Source: Pseudoflavitalea sp. G-6-1-2 | GTDB lineage: Bacteria > Bacteroidota > Bacteroidia > Chitinophagales > Chitinophagaceae | Assembly: GCF_012927185.1 (NCBI RefSeq) | Contig: NZ_JABBGB010000002.1 | Span: forward strand, 992,001-1,056,000 | DNA: 64,000 nt | Direction: 5' to 3' | Part shown: positions 37,313 through 44,901 of the stretch, one piece after another | Numbering within the stretch: the stretch's first letter is position 1 | How the letters are laid out: every line of letters starts with the position of its first letter | The notes under the pieces: generated by a model | What the model saw: only the letters and a program-made list of their open reading frames with translations | What the model was told of the DNA's origin: nothing | The model's database searches: none | Position numbers and translations under genes: made by a program

Positions 37313-38554
37313 ATGTTCAAAAAACTATTCATCTGGACAATCGCGCTGCTGCTCTCCTACTCTACATGGGCACAGTCTGCATCAGGATCCTGGTACGGCA
37401 AAGCTGACGTGGTGCTTCAGGGCTCATTCAGCAACTACCTCACCGAGCTGATCATCCAGCAGAAGGGAAATGAAATAGAAGGCGTATTCGGCTACTATTT
37501 CAAAGACACGTACCAAAGCTTTTTCGTTCGCGGCAAATACAACAAAGAAACCCGCGAAGTAACTATTCCCAATCTTCCGATGCTGCTCTATGCATCCACT
37601 GCCCGCAATGGCATCGAATGCCCCATGACCTTTATCGGCAAACTGCTGGTGAGTCAGGCACAGAGCACCATGAACGGCAGCTTCTACCCCAACGACAAAT
37701 ACAAATACACCTGTCCGGAACTGAAAGTGAATTTCACTATGGACAGAACCGAAGGCACCGCCACTGCAGTGCTTCGCAATATGGCCGTAGGCCAGCGTTT
37801 CTGGAAACCACAGGAAGAAGATCATGTGGTGGAAGCAGAAAAGAAAGCAGAGCCGGTAAAAGAAGCCATTGCAAAAACTGAAACTCCGGAGAAGAAAGAA
37901 GAAGTGATTGTTAAAGTGGAAACACCCGTAAAAAAAGCGGAGGAAGTAATTGCGAAGACCGAACCTCCAACCGCCGCCCAGCGTCAGGCAGAACTGATCC
38001 GCGAAGGCGAGGCAGCCAAAAAAGAAGCGGAAGTTGCAGCCAAAGAAGCCGCAGCTGAAAAGAAAACAATCCCTTCTACAAGCATACAGGTACCCGTTGG
38101 CGTTAGCAAATCCATCTCTCCTGCCGAGAATAACGGTGTTAAAGTAACACCTGTTGAACAGAAGATCGCCGACGCCTACAAAAAGAGAAAGAATATCTAC
38201 AATAAGGATATCGAAGTGGAAAGCGATTCTATCCGCATCACCTTCTACGATAATGGTGATATCGATGGAGACACCATCTCGGTATTCCTCAACGGAGAAC
38301 CGGTGCTCACCAATCAGATGATCACAGACCGCGGCACAAACATCTATGTGAAACTGGATGAAGTGAAGTCTGTAAATGAGATCAGCATGTTTGCTCAGAA
38401 TCTCGGCAAATTCCCGCCCAACACGGCTTTGATGGTGGTAACCGACGGCAATACCCGCTACGAAGTTTATCTCAGCAGCAGCCTTACTCAGAATGCCACC
38501 GTTCGCCTGGTGCGAAAGAAAAGGGACAGCGATCACCGGCTAAAACTGCGATAA
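37313..38554 (+). CDS. Secreted two-domain protein with Lys/Glu-rich linker
   Basis: A 413 aa exported protein: signal peptide MFKKLFIWTIALLLSYSTWAQ, an N-terminal beta domain (about 22-165, GSWYGKADVVLQGSFSNYLTELIIQQ) of lipocalin-like character, a low-complexity linker (about 170-280) with repeats of the type KAEPVKEAIAKTETPEKK, and a C-terminal domain (about 305-413) beginning DSIRITFYDNGDIDGDTISVFLNGEPVL, which recurs at the C-terminus of other Bacteroidota secreted proteins. Function unknown. A possible promoter (TTTG 37281, TATCTTCA 37302-37309) lies so near the ATG that the leader would be nearly absent. A terminator follows. Confidence 0.72.
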   Translation: MFKKLFIWTIALLLSYSTWAQSASGSWYGKADVVLQGSFSNYLTELIIQQKGNEIEGVFGYYFKDTYQSFFVRGKYNKETREVTIPNLPMLLYASTARNGIECPMTFIGKLLVSQAQSTMNGSFYPNDKYKYTCPELKVNFTMDRTEGTATAVLRNMAVGQRFWKPQEEDHVVEAEKKAEPVKEAIAKTETPEKKEEVIVKVETPVKKAEEVIAKTEPPTAAQRQAELIREGEAAKKEAEVAAKEAAAEKKTIPSTSIQVPVGVSKSISPAENNGVKVTPVEQKIADAYKKRKNIYNKDIEVESDSIRITFYDNGDIDGDTISVFLNGEPVLTNQMITDRGTNIYVKLDEVKSVNEISMFAQNLGKFPPNTALMVVTDGNTRYEVYLSSSLTQNATVRLVRKKRDSDHRLKLR

Positions 38555-38572
38555 CATACCCGCTTAAATTAT

Positions 38573-38612
38573 GAAAAGCCTCCAGCGAAGACCATGCTGA
38601 AGGCTTTTTCAA
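38573..38612 (+). terminator. Intrinsic terminator
   Basis: AAAAGCCT pairs with AGGCTTTT, and an inner AGC/GCT pair continues the stem after a 2x2 mismatch. T5 follows on the plus strand. It ends the gene at 37313-38554 and may also serve the convergent pirin-like gene. Confidence 0.7.
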
Positions 38613-38660
38613 TTTAACCAACCATATTCAACCGAAAAAAAATTAGTCAGGCATACGCGG

Positions 38661-39296
38661 CTACTGAGCCTCATATACAGAGAGCCTGCCTCCGGGCGCT
38701 TCGAACTGTATATTCAATGTACTCGTTTCCTCATCAGGAACAGGCCTTGCCATGAGAAAGAGCAGCTGTGAATCCTCTTCTGAACAAACCAATATTTCTT
38801 CGTTCTCTTTCTCAAACAAAACAAGCTGATGCTCTTCGATGGAATCGAGATGTATATTCACTCTTCCTTTGATCACGTACAACATGGTGCTGTATCCTTC
38901 AACTGCAGTGAACTGCACTCTCCTGCCCTTTTCAATGGCTCCGATAATGGATACTAAAGCGGGATCAGTTTCCAAAGGGGACAAACTATCTTCATAACTT
39001 CCGGTGATCAGTTTCAGTTCCACTCCGCGCTGTTTGAGTACACAGGGCAGATTCACTTCATCGGAAGATAAAAGCATTCTTTCTTTCAAACCCTTGCAGC
39101 TGCTGCCTTTCAGCAGAAGATGGAGGGTTTCTTTGCAGCATTTTTCTTTGCTGGTACAATCCGGCAGTTTGTGCTGCAACAGCGTGAAAGGATTTACAGG
39201 CCCGATTTCCGTATTCGGAAATACATTCAGCACAGTATCATTTTCGTTGGCCTGTTCTTCCTTTGCCGGTACCACATACCTTATCAGTTTTTTCAT
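38661..39296 (-). CDS. Degenerate pirin-like cupin protein
   Basis: A 211 aa cytoplasmic protein whose C-terminal half follows the pirin C-terminal pattern (GVELKLITGSYEDSLSPL, then VEGYSTMLYVIKGRVNIHLDS and a short LFLMARPVPDEE). The N-terminal half keeps only traces of the first cupin (IGPVNPFTLLQHKLPD) and lacks the metal-binding PHPHRGFET motif; at that place it has CTSKEKCCKETLHLLL with three Cys. So it is probably a pirin relative without the Fe/quercetinase site. It is 50 bp downstream of yceI on the same strand, likely co-transcribed and under the same Crp/Fnr-type control. Confidence 0.6.
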   Translation of the reverse strand: MKKLIRYVVPAKEEQANENDTVLNVFPNTEIGPVNPFTLLQHKLPDCTSKEKCCKETLHLLLKGSSCKGLKERMLLSSDEVNLPCVLKQRGVELKLITGSYEDSLSPLETDPALVSIIGAIEKGRRVQFTAVEGYSTMLYVIKGRVNIHLDSIEEHQLVLFEKENEEILVCSEEDSQLLFLMARPVPDEETSTLNIQFEAPGGRLSVYEAQ

Positions 39297-39346
39297 CTTT
39301 CACGTGTATTAGTCTTCTGCTGAATACCTGATAAGATCCGGGAGAC

Positions 39347-39901
39347 TTATTGTTTGATCAATTGAAGCTCGCCGAATATCTTAACTTCTTCACCCAGCAT
39401 CACACCACCGGTTTCGAGAGCAGCATTGAAGCTAACGCCCCAGTCTTTTCTATTGATCTTTCCAGAGAAAGAGAATCCGGCTTTTGTATTGCCATATGGG
39501 TCTTTAACGATGTCGGAATATTCAACCACCAATTTAACGGGTTTGGTAGCTCCTTTGATAGTGAGGTCTCCGAACAGTTCGAACACATCATCGTCTACTT
39601 TTTTGATTTCGGTAGATTTGAAGCGCATTTTGGGGAACTTCTCCGTTTCGAAGAAATCGCTGTTAAGCAGGTGACTATCGCGCTGTTCGTTATTGGTATT
39701 GATAGAAGCTACTTCAACTTCAGCATCGATTTTAGCTGTAGTGAAATTGTGTCCATCTACATCAGCGGTAACATTGAATTGGGTAAAATATCCGGTAACG
39801 TTGGTGATCATCAGGTGCTTGATCTTGAAACCAAGCTCACTGTGCATTGCGTCTAAAGTCCAGGTTGTCTTAGTTGCGGGGGTTGTTGTTGTAGTATTCA
39901 T
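39347..39901 (-). CDS. YceI family protein (cytoplasmic form)
   Basis: A 184 aa lipocalin-like beta-barrel of the YceI family, which bind isoprenoid-type lipids such as polyprenyl quinones; several members are stress induced. Seen: TTWTLDAMHSELGFKIKHLMITNVTGYF (about 12-39; the WxLDxxHSxxxFxVKHL signature), FPKMRFKSTEI (about 89-99), and GDLTIKGATKPVKLVVEY (about 111-128). Unlike E. coli YceI there is no signal peptide, so it should be cytoplasmic. It lies between a Crp/Fnr regulator gene and the pirin-like gene, with a palindrome and promoter in the 110-bp gap upstream. Confidence 0.92.
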   Translation of the reverse strand: MNTTTTTPATKTTWTLDAMHSELGFKIKHLMITNVTGYFTQFNVTADVDGHNFTTAKIDAEVEVASINTNNEQRDSHLLNSDFFETEKFPKMRFKSTEIKKVDDDVFELFGDLTIKGATKPVKLVVEYSDIVKDPYGNTKAGFSFSGKINRKDWGVSFNAALETGGVMLGEEVKIFGELQLIKQ

Positions 39902-39935
39902 ACTGGTAAATTTGTTTTTGTTTTAAATGATGAAA

Positions 39936-39967
39936 CAAAATTACCATGCAACGTGGCCCTGCACCAA
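39936..39967 (-). promoter_or_regulatory. Putative yceI promoter
   Basis: On the minus strand, TTG (39965-39967) and, 21 bp on, TAATTTTG (39936-39943), an exact TAnnTTTG match. The start would fall near 39931, about 30 nt before ATG 39901. Confidence 0.5.
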
Positions 39968-39986
39968 TAACCCAGGTTAAGCGAAG

Positions 39987-40006
39987 TTCTTAATCTAGAT
40001 TAAGAA
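39987..40006. promoter_or_regulatory. Perfect 20-bp palindrome, candidate Crp/Fnr-type operator
   Basis: TTCTTAATCTAGATTAAGAA is fully self-complementary. Its centre (39996.5) lies about 65 bp upstream of the predicted yceI start, near the classic -61.5 position of class I Crp/Fnr activation. The adjacent gene (40012-40593) encodes a Crp/Fnr regulator whose stop codon is 5 bp away. It is too GC-poor and lacks a U-tract after it, so a terminator is less likely. Confidence 0.55.
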
Positions 40007-40011
40007 TGCCT

Positions 40012-40593
40012 TTATTTGGGGCGGGGACTGCTGAGCATCTTGCTCAGAAACTCAGGCGTAACGCCGATATAGCTTGCAATCTGCTTTTGGGGGAGTATTT
40101 CGATGAGGCTCGGATAGAGCGCGCAGAAACTATCGTATCGTTCCAGAGCGGTATTGCTGAGATTGCCTATCATGCGCTGCTGGAATGCAGCAAGGGATCT
40201 TTCGGAGATGATGCGAAAATAGCGTTCTACTTTAGGCAATTCGTTGTACACTTTTTCCTGATCGGCGCGTGCGATGATCAGCATTTCACTGTCATAGATG
40301 GCATCGGCATTGAGAATGCCGGGAGTGCCGTTGAGTGCGCTATGCATATCGCCTACCCACCATCCGGCAGGGCCGAATTGCAGCACATGCTCAAACCCGT
40401 TCTTATCGATGCTGTAACAGCGGAGACAACCGGAAAGTACAAAACATCCGTTCTTATGTACTTCGCCTTCCTGAAAAAGAAAATGCTTTTTCTTGATCTT
40501 CTTTGGTTTGAAGTAGGAAAGCAGCAGTTCCTGCTCATTGGGATCGAGCTGAACGTATCTCTGGATGTTATCGATTAGAAGTTGCTGACTCAT
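40012..40593 (-). CDS. Crp/Fnr family transcriptional regulator
   Basis: A 193 aa regulator. I chose ATG 40593 (MSQQLLIDNIQRYVQLD); three codons upstream begin with TTG. The N-terminal cyclic-nucleotide-binding-like beta-roll (KKKHFLFQEGEVHKNGCFVLSGCLRCYSIDKNGFEHVLQFG, about 34-75) lacks Fnr-type N-terminal Fe-S cysteines, and no cAMP-contacting Arg-Thr/Ser pair is evident, so the effector is unknown. The C-terminal winged helix includes QKQIASYIGVTPEFLSKM (about 169-186). This is the common short Bacteroidota Crp-like form. It probably controls the downstream yceI-pirin pair through the palindrome between them. Confidence 0.88.
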   Translation of the reverse strand: MSQQLLIDNIQRYVQLDPNEQELLLSYFKPKKIKKKHFLFQEGEVHKNGCFVLSGCLRCYSIDKNGFEHVLQFGPAGWWVGDMHSALNGTPGILNADAIYDSEMLIIARADQEKVYNELPKVERYFRIISERSLAAFQQRMIGNLSNTALERYDSFCALYPSLIEILPQKQIASYIGVTPEFLSKMLSSPRPK

Positions 40594-40678
40594 GCGTGGC
40601 AAAACTAGGTAAAGATCGGGAAATGCGAAGCATCATTTCGCATTGGTCTGTTTTGCCGGGATGGAGTGGGATAATGAT

Positions 40679-40708
40679 AAAAAAACCGGCTGCCTTTCAG
40701 CAACCGGT
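40679..40708 (-). terminator. Intrinsic terminator of the SCO operon
   Basis: On the minus strand an 8-bp stem with a 3-nt bulge (ACCG...GCTG with CAGCCGGT) is followed by T7. It is 46 bp downstream of the SCO stop codon. Confidence 0.65.
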
Positions 40709-40754
40709 CTGGTTATTACTGCTTCGATAATGAATCAACATGACCGTTAAGCCG

Positions 40755-41372
40755 CTACTCTTCCAGCAACTGTTTTATTCCTGCAATCAGCTCCTTCACT
40801 TTCTCCTCTTTGGTAGCATCATAGAATCCGCGTATGCGACGTTTCTTATCGAGCAATGCCACATATTCTGTATGAATGAAATCGTCCGCAATATTCGTCG
40901 GAGGATCTTCCACTGCCAGCAGATAATCGATCCGTGCAGCCTTGTACAATTTTTCTTTATCGCCTGTGAGGAACTGCCATACAGGCCCCTCTGCATGCAT
41001 CTTTTGCGCATATGCATTCAATACCTGCACTGTATCGTTTTCGGGATTTACGGTATGCGAAAGAATGCACACGTCTTTCCGGTCTTTGAATGTTTCGTAC
41101 ACCACACCAAGGTTCTTGTTCATCACTTTGCAGATACCCGGACAGGTGGTGAAGAAATACTCCACAACCGTTACCTTGCCTGCAACATCCTTCTGCGTAA
41201 TCGTTTGTCCATATTGATTCACAAAAGAGAATGCACCGGGTTCATGATCCGGTGGACCGGGAAAAGGCAATTCAGTTTTTCTGCCGAAAAGAGAGCCTGC
41301 CAAAAATATGATGGCTGTTACTGTGATTCCCACTACCAGCAGTATGGCAATCTTACCAAATTTTGTAACCAT
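40755..41372 (-). CDS. SCO1/SenC family copper chaperone
   Basis: A 205 aa protein with an N-terminal membrane anchor (IAILLVVGITVTAIIFLAGSLF, about 8-29) and a periplasmic thioredoxin-fold domain. Cu ligands: CPGIC (Cys77 and Cys81) and His167 in DFIHTEYVAL, the complete CxxxC...H set. SCO proteins deliver copper to the CuA site of cytochrome oxidase or to other cuproenzymes. It is the last gene of the six-gene operon, 17 bp after the outer-membrane protein. Copper delivery to a target made or loaded by the same operon is the simplest reading. Confidence 0.92.
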   Translation of the reverse strand: MVTKFGKIAILLVVGITVTAIIFLAGSLFGRKTELPFPGPPDHEPGAFSFVNQYGQTITQKDVAGKVTVVEYFFTTCPGICKVMNKNLGVVYETFKDRKDVCILSHTVNPENDTVQVLNAYAQKMHAEGPVWQFLTGDKEKLYKAARIDYLLAVEDPPTNIADDFIHTEYVALLDKKRRIRGFYDATKEEKVKELIAGIKQLLEE

Positions 41373-41389
41373 AGTTGCACTGTTTGATT

Positions 41390-42307
41390 TTACAACAAAA
41401 ATGAAATATGCACCATCGCCCTGCTGTTGGCTTTTACAAAACCTCCTGCAAGATCCTGCGACAAGGGATGCTGAAACCCTGCGCCGATGGCAAATTTAGC
41501 GAAAGCCGCTTCCAGTCCGGCTGTTCCGAGCAATAGATTTCCGCCGGAGACGTCTGTACTGAATCCGGCATCCTTATCGTGTTCAGCAGTTTCGTACAAT
41601 ACTCCCGCATTCGGCGACAACGTGAATGCATTCAATATTCTGAATTTGTAATAAGCCTGCATGCTTGCACTGAGCCTGTTGCCATAGCGATAGTCGTCGC
41701 TGTTTGCTGTATTGATCTTGTAGCTCGCAGCAGCATTGATGCCTGCATCCTGAATGCGCAGATCGTACATCGCATTTACGGTGAAATCAGTGCTTCCCGT
41801 GCCCAGCTGAAAAAGATTCGCGTCCGGCGCAGACTGATCTTTTGCAGGTGATTCATATTTCCCAGTGGGCAGTTTCAGACCCGCTCCCAGCCAGAGAGCA
41901 TGCACCATAAGGTTTGAACCGATGGTTTTTCGCTGATCGAATAATTTGTAGAATCCCTGCACGCCCATATCTCCCAATCCGGTTTTCGATGCAGTCGTCT
42001 CCTGACTTTTCTTTTCATTGAAGTTTACGGGGATATAGCCCATCACTCTGAATTTCCTGCTGATATTCCATCCACCCCAAACCTCCGCTGTGTGAAATGT
42101 TTCGCGGGTGGTGAGGTAGGATGTTTGTCCACCTGCACCGATATGCGTTTTCAAAGAATTGTATCTGTAACGGATGCCAATGATCTTTTTATTGAATTCA
42201 GGAAGTATGCCGATATAGTAGCTGCCGACCCCGCAGCCACAGATATCGCAGGCAAATACGGGCGCAGTTAGCAGCAGCAGCATTGCTGCAAGTAAGTGTT
42301 TCTTCAT
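41390..42307 (-). CDS. Outer-membrane protein with N-terminal CDICGCG motif
   Basis: A 305 aa exported protein. The signal peptide MKKHLLAAMLLLLTAPVFA is followed directly by CDICGCG (residues 20-26), three Cys and a likely metal-binding site at the mature N-terminus; the -3 to -1 residues (VFA) are a poor lipobox, so I favour signal peptidase I. The remainder has transmembrane beta-strand character (FRVMGYIPVNFNEK, LMVHALWLGAGLKLPTG, FTVNAMYDLRIQDAGINAAASYKI) and ends with VKANSRAMVHISFLL, as in barrel proteins annotated as transporters or porins. Its start is 1 nt from the DUF2911 stop, so translation is coupled. A role in metal passage is inferred. Confidence 0.75.
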   Translation of the reverse strand: MKKHLLAAMLLLLTAPVFACDICGCGVGSYYIGILPEFNKKIIGIRYRYNSLKTHIGAGGQTSYLTTRETFHTAEVWGGWNISRKFRVMGYIPVNFNEKKSQETTASKTGLGDMGVQGFYKLFDQRKTIGSNLMVHALWLGAGLKLPTGKYESPAKDQSAPDANLFQLGTGSTDFTVNAMYDLRIQDAGINAAASYKINTANSDDYRYGNRLSASMQAYYKFRILNAFTLSPNAGVLYETAEHDKDAGFSTDVSGGNLLLGTAGLEAAFAKFAIGAGFQHPLSQDLAGGFVKANSRAMVHISFLL

Positions 42308-42308
42308 A

Positions 42309-42959
42309 TTACTTCGTTGAATGATGAATGGTAAAGGGCAGGCTTACCTTTATTTTCTCCCATTGCAGGTTGATCAACCCTTTGTTACTGCTTAATTCTT
42401 CAACGGCATAGATCAGTCTGGGAGTGAGAGCAACAGCCTGTGGTTTTACTTTGATGCGCACCACATCCTGCGCAGCATCATAATCATCCGTCAGATGCTG
42501 TTCATAGTTTTTGTTCAGAATCAGCACCCAGTACGTTTTTCCGGGGATGGCAAAGAATGCGTAAGTACCGGCAGGAATGGTTTTTCCTTCCACTTCGATA
42601 TCTCCGTTGATGTTTACAGAAGTGGCTTTATGCGCACCGGCTACCCAAACCTGATCGTATGGCACCAGGCCACCCCAGATGGTTCGCCCTTTTACACCGG
42701 GAGAACTGTAAGTGATATGCACATGCACATCACCCACATTACTCATGGATATTTTACGCGGACTGCCTTTCAGCGTATCCTCTTTTATTTCGCCACTGTT
42801 CACCTGATCTACGTATTTCGAAGAACCGCCGCTGCTTTTCATATGGCCGCTATGCGGATCCGGCGCTGCTTGCTTCTGTTCAACTTTTTTCTGTTCGGTT
42901 TGCTCACCACAGCCACAGGCGAGCAACAAAATGTACAACCACAGGCTTGTTCTCATCAT
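42309..42959 (-). CDS. DUF2911 lipoprotein with His/Met-rich N-terminus
   Basis: A 216 aa lipoprotein (MMRTSLWLYILLLACGC, lipobox ACGC, Cys 17) of the DUF2911 family. The family region runs from about residue 75 (SPGVKGRTIWGGLVPYDQVWVAGAHKATSVNINGDIEVEGKTIPAGTYAFFAIPG is the recognisable stretch) to the C-terminus. Between the lipid anchor and the domain lies PDPHSGHMKSSGG, with His-x3-His-Met able to bind copper, and the domain start has DVHVHIT. The role of DUF2911 is unknown. It lies 15 bp after the di-heme peroxidase gene and 1 nt before the outer-membrane gene. Either of two adjacent ATGs may be used. Confidence 0.85.
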   Translation of the reverse strand: MMRTSLWLYILLLACGCGEQTEQKKVEQKQAAPDPHSGHMKSSGGSSKYVDQVNSGEIKEDTLKGSPRKISMSNVGDVHVHITYSSPGVKGRTIWGGLVPYDQVWVAGAHKATSVNINGDIEVEGKTIPAGTYAFFAIPGKTYWVLILNKNYEQHLTDDYDAAQDVVRIKVKPQAVALTPRLIYAVEELSSNKGLINLQWEKIKVSLPFTIHHSTK

Positions 42960-42974
42960 TGAAAATTTAGAGTG

Positions 42975-44000
42975 TTATTGTTCAGCAAACTTTTTGTTGC
43001 TGATGAATTTCGGATCGTTGAGTGTTTTCAGAAATGCGATGATATTGGATTGTTCTGCTGCTGTGAGCGGAATGCCCAATACACCACTCTGCTTCAATGC
43101 CGGATCGAGATTCTGCACATCTTTCACCCGTTTCGCATAATGCTCCAAAACCGCTTCCAGTGTGAGAAAGCGACCATCGTGCATATACGGACCCGTATAG
43201 GAAAGATTGCGAAGAGATGGCACTTTGAATTTGTATTTATCTGCTTCATTCAAAGTAACGGTCGCACGTCCCTCATCTCCGTTGTATCCGATACCGATGC
43301 CATTGTTGCGAAAACTCTCGTCGGTGAACAAAGGTTCCTTATGACAACTTCCGCAGTGTTGCTGAAACAACTGAAAACCCTGCTGTTCTTCGGGAGAAAA
43401 CTGTTCGCCTGTTTTATGGATCACCCGATCGTATTTCGAATCGGCGCTTACCAGCATCACCATGAACTGCGACAGTGCTTTCATCAGCCGCTCGGTATTG
43501 ATCTCCTCCGATCCGAATGCGCGTTTGAAGAGCTTCGGATAGTCAGGATGAGCGCGCAGTTTCTGCAACACGTTCGGAATGGTCTCATCCATCTCCACAG
43601 GATTGGTGATAGGCACAATGGGTTGCAGATCGAGATCTGTAACACCTCCATCCCAGAAGAAACTTTTGCTCCAGGCCATATTGGAAACAGACGGCGAATT
43701 GCGCTTGCCGAGCCGGTCTTCGATGCCATGGCTCACATCGTGGCCATGGTGTGTAAATCCGGCTGTCTGAATATGGCAGGTGCCACAGCTGATGGTGTTA
43801 TCGCGCGAGAGCTTCGTTTCGTAGAACAGCTTCTTGCCCAGCTCGAATTTCTCTGCTGTGATTTCGTTGGTGCTGAATCTGTACGCAGGCTCAGGAAAAT
43901 GAGCAGGTCTTTCGAATGAAGCAAATGCATCCATCACTTTTCGCGAGCAGGCGCATAAGCTGATCAGCGCTGCAATAACGATCCAATGTTTAACGTGCAT
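42975..44000 (-). CDS. Di-heme cytochrome c peroxidase / MauG-MbnH-like lipoprotein
   Basis: A 341 aa protein with two c-type heme sites, CGTCH (72-76) and CGSCH (216-220), in the bacterial CcpA/MauG architecture, and a probable lipoprotein signal (ALISLCAC, Cys 18). FTHHGHDVSHGIEDRLGKRNSPSVSNMAW (about 82-110) is the conserved region between the hemes. Members either reduce H2O2 (CcpA) or oxidise residues of a partner protein (MauG, MbnH). MbnH oxidises a Trp of MbnP to kynurenine, and here an MbnP-like gene lies 6 nt upstream, so the MbnH-type role is favoured. Confidence is high for the fold, moderate for the substrate. Confidence 0.9.
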   Translation of the reverse strand: MHVKHWIVIAALISLCACSRKVMDAFASFERPAHFPEPAYRFSTNEITAEKFELGKKLFYETKLSRDNTISCGTCHIQTAGFTHHGHDVSHGIEDRLGKRNSPSVSNMAWSKSFFWDGGVTDLDLQPIVPITNPVEMDETIPNVLQKLRAHPDYPKLFKRAFGSEEINTERLMKALSQFMVMLVSADSKYDRVIHKTGEQFSPEEQQGFQLFQQHCGSCHKEPLFTDESFRNNGIGIGYNGDEGRATVTLNEADKYKFKVPSLRNLSYTGPYMHDGRFLTLEAVLEHYAKRVKDVQNLDPALKQSGVLGIPLTAAEQSNIIAFLKTLNDPKFISNKKFAEQ

Positions 44001-44006
44001 ATGCTC

Positions 44007-44813
44007 CTAGTTTTCTGTATGATCGTGCCTGAACATTCCATTGAAATTATTCGCCACCTGCGTACTGAATGTGCTGAACATTACTGATGGATGCGCAGCT
44101 ATGCTCACCTGTTGTGTTCCGCCGAAAAACTTCGCTACATCCACCATCAGGTGAATATTGCTTTGCCTTTCCTTACGCACTTTGGCAATACCTCCTGCGG
44201 TGAGATCCACAGTAACGGTTTTGATATTGTTGATCTGACCATTGCCGAATCCTCCGATATGGTACCTGAATTTTCGTGCACCGGTAGGATCAACCGGAGC
44301 GAGAGCAGAGTTTCCTTCGAGCTTGAAAAAGATGTAGCCCATGGTCCAGCCCCAGTACATGCCGTCTTCCATGCCACCTGCCGGATCGAGCACACCTTTT
44401 CTGAGACTCAGGTCCATAGTGCTTCGCAGGCTGTCTACGCCCAGTACAAAACTCAGCGAGCTGTATTCTCCTTCAGGCACTTTGAGTTTCGCATATCTTG
44501 TTGCAGCATTATTTTCGCGGATGAGGAAATAGCTGCTGTCCTGCGGCACAGTGAATTCCACGCCATCGGTTCTTTTCAGTTTTATATTGCTGACATAATA
44601 TTGCAGCATGCTTACAGAGAATTCTTCGTTGGATGAGTTGGTGTAACTGCCAGTATTGAGCATCAGGTTTTGCCCGCCTACGATATTATCAAACTCGATG
44701 GAGAGCGACGCAAGTTGGCTCTTATCGAATTCGTCTTTTGTTTTCTTGCAGGACGAAGCAAGCAGCACATTAGCAACCAGCACCATCAGCGCCAGTTTTA
44801 TGAGATGATTCAT
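44007..44813 (-). CDS. MbnP-like copper-associated lipoprotein
   Basis: A 268 aa lipoprotein, with the start set at ATG 44813 (MNHLIKLALMVLVANVLLASSC, lipobox ASSC, Cys 22); an earlier in-frame start would bury the signal. The mature protein shows MbnP features: LSIEFDNIVGGQNLML (about 36-51), FSVSMLQYYVSNIKL (about 63-77), EDGMYWGWTMGYIFFKLEG (about 148-166, with two Trp) and FRYHIGGFG (about 180-188). In methanotrophs MbnP binds copper after a Trp is oxidised to kynurenine by MbnH. Homologues without methanobactin genes are known and are thought to take part in copper handling. The di-heme enzyme gene follows 6 nt downstream. Confidence 0.82.
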   Translation of the reverse strand: MNHLIKLALMVLVANVLLASSCKKTKDEFDKSQLASLSIEFDNIVGGQNLMLNTGSYTNSSNEEFSVSMLQYYVSNIKLKRTDGVEFTVPQDSSYFLIRENNAATRYAKLKVPEGEYSSLSFVLGVDSLRSTMDLSLRKGVLDPAGGMEDGMYWGWTMGYIFFKLEGNSALAPVDPTGARKFRYHIGGFGNGQINNIKTVTVDLTAGGIAKVRKERQSNIHLMVDVAKFFGGTQQVSIAAHPSVMFSTFSTQVANNFNGMFRHDHTEN

Positions 44814-44901
44814 CGGGTTATTTTTTCGGATGAAATAATTGATGTGCAGGCATGAAAAGCCCGCAGCTGCTGCATGCAAATGCAGTCAACTGAATTTAAA
44901 T

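Noticed and set aside
40622-40644. AATGCGAA/TTCGCATT inverted repeat upstream of the Crp/Fnr gene as a second operator
   Set aside because: It is short with a 6-nt loop, shares its core with the accD terminator stem, and so looks like a common hairpin motif; evidence is too thin for a regulatory call.
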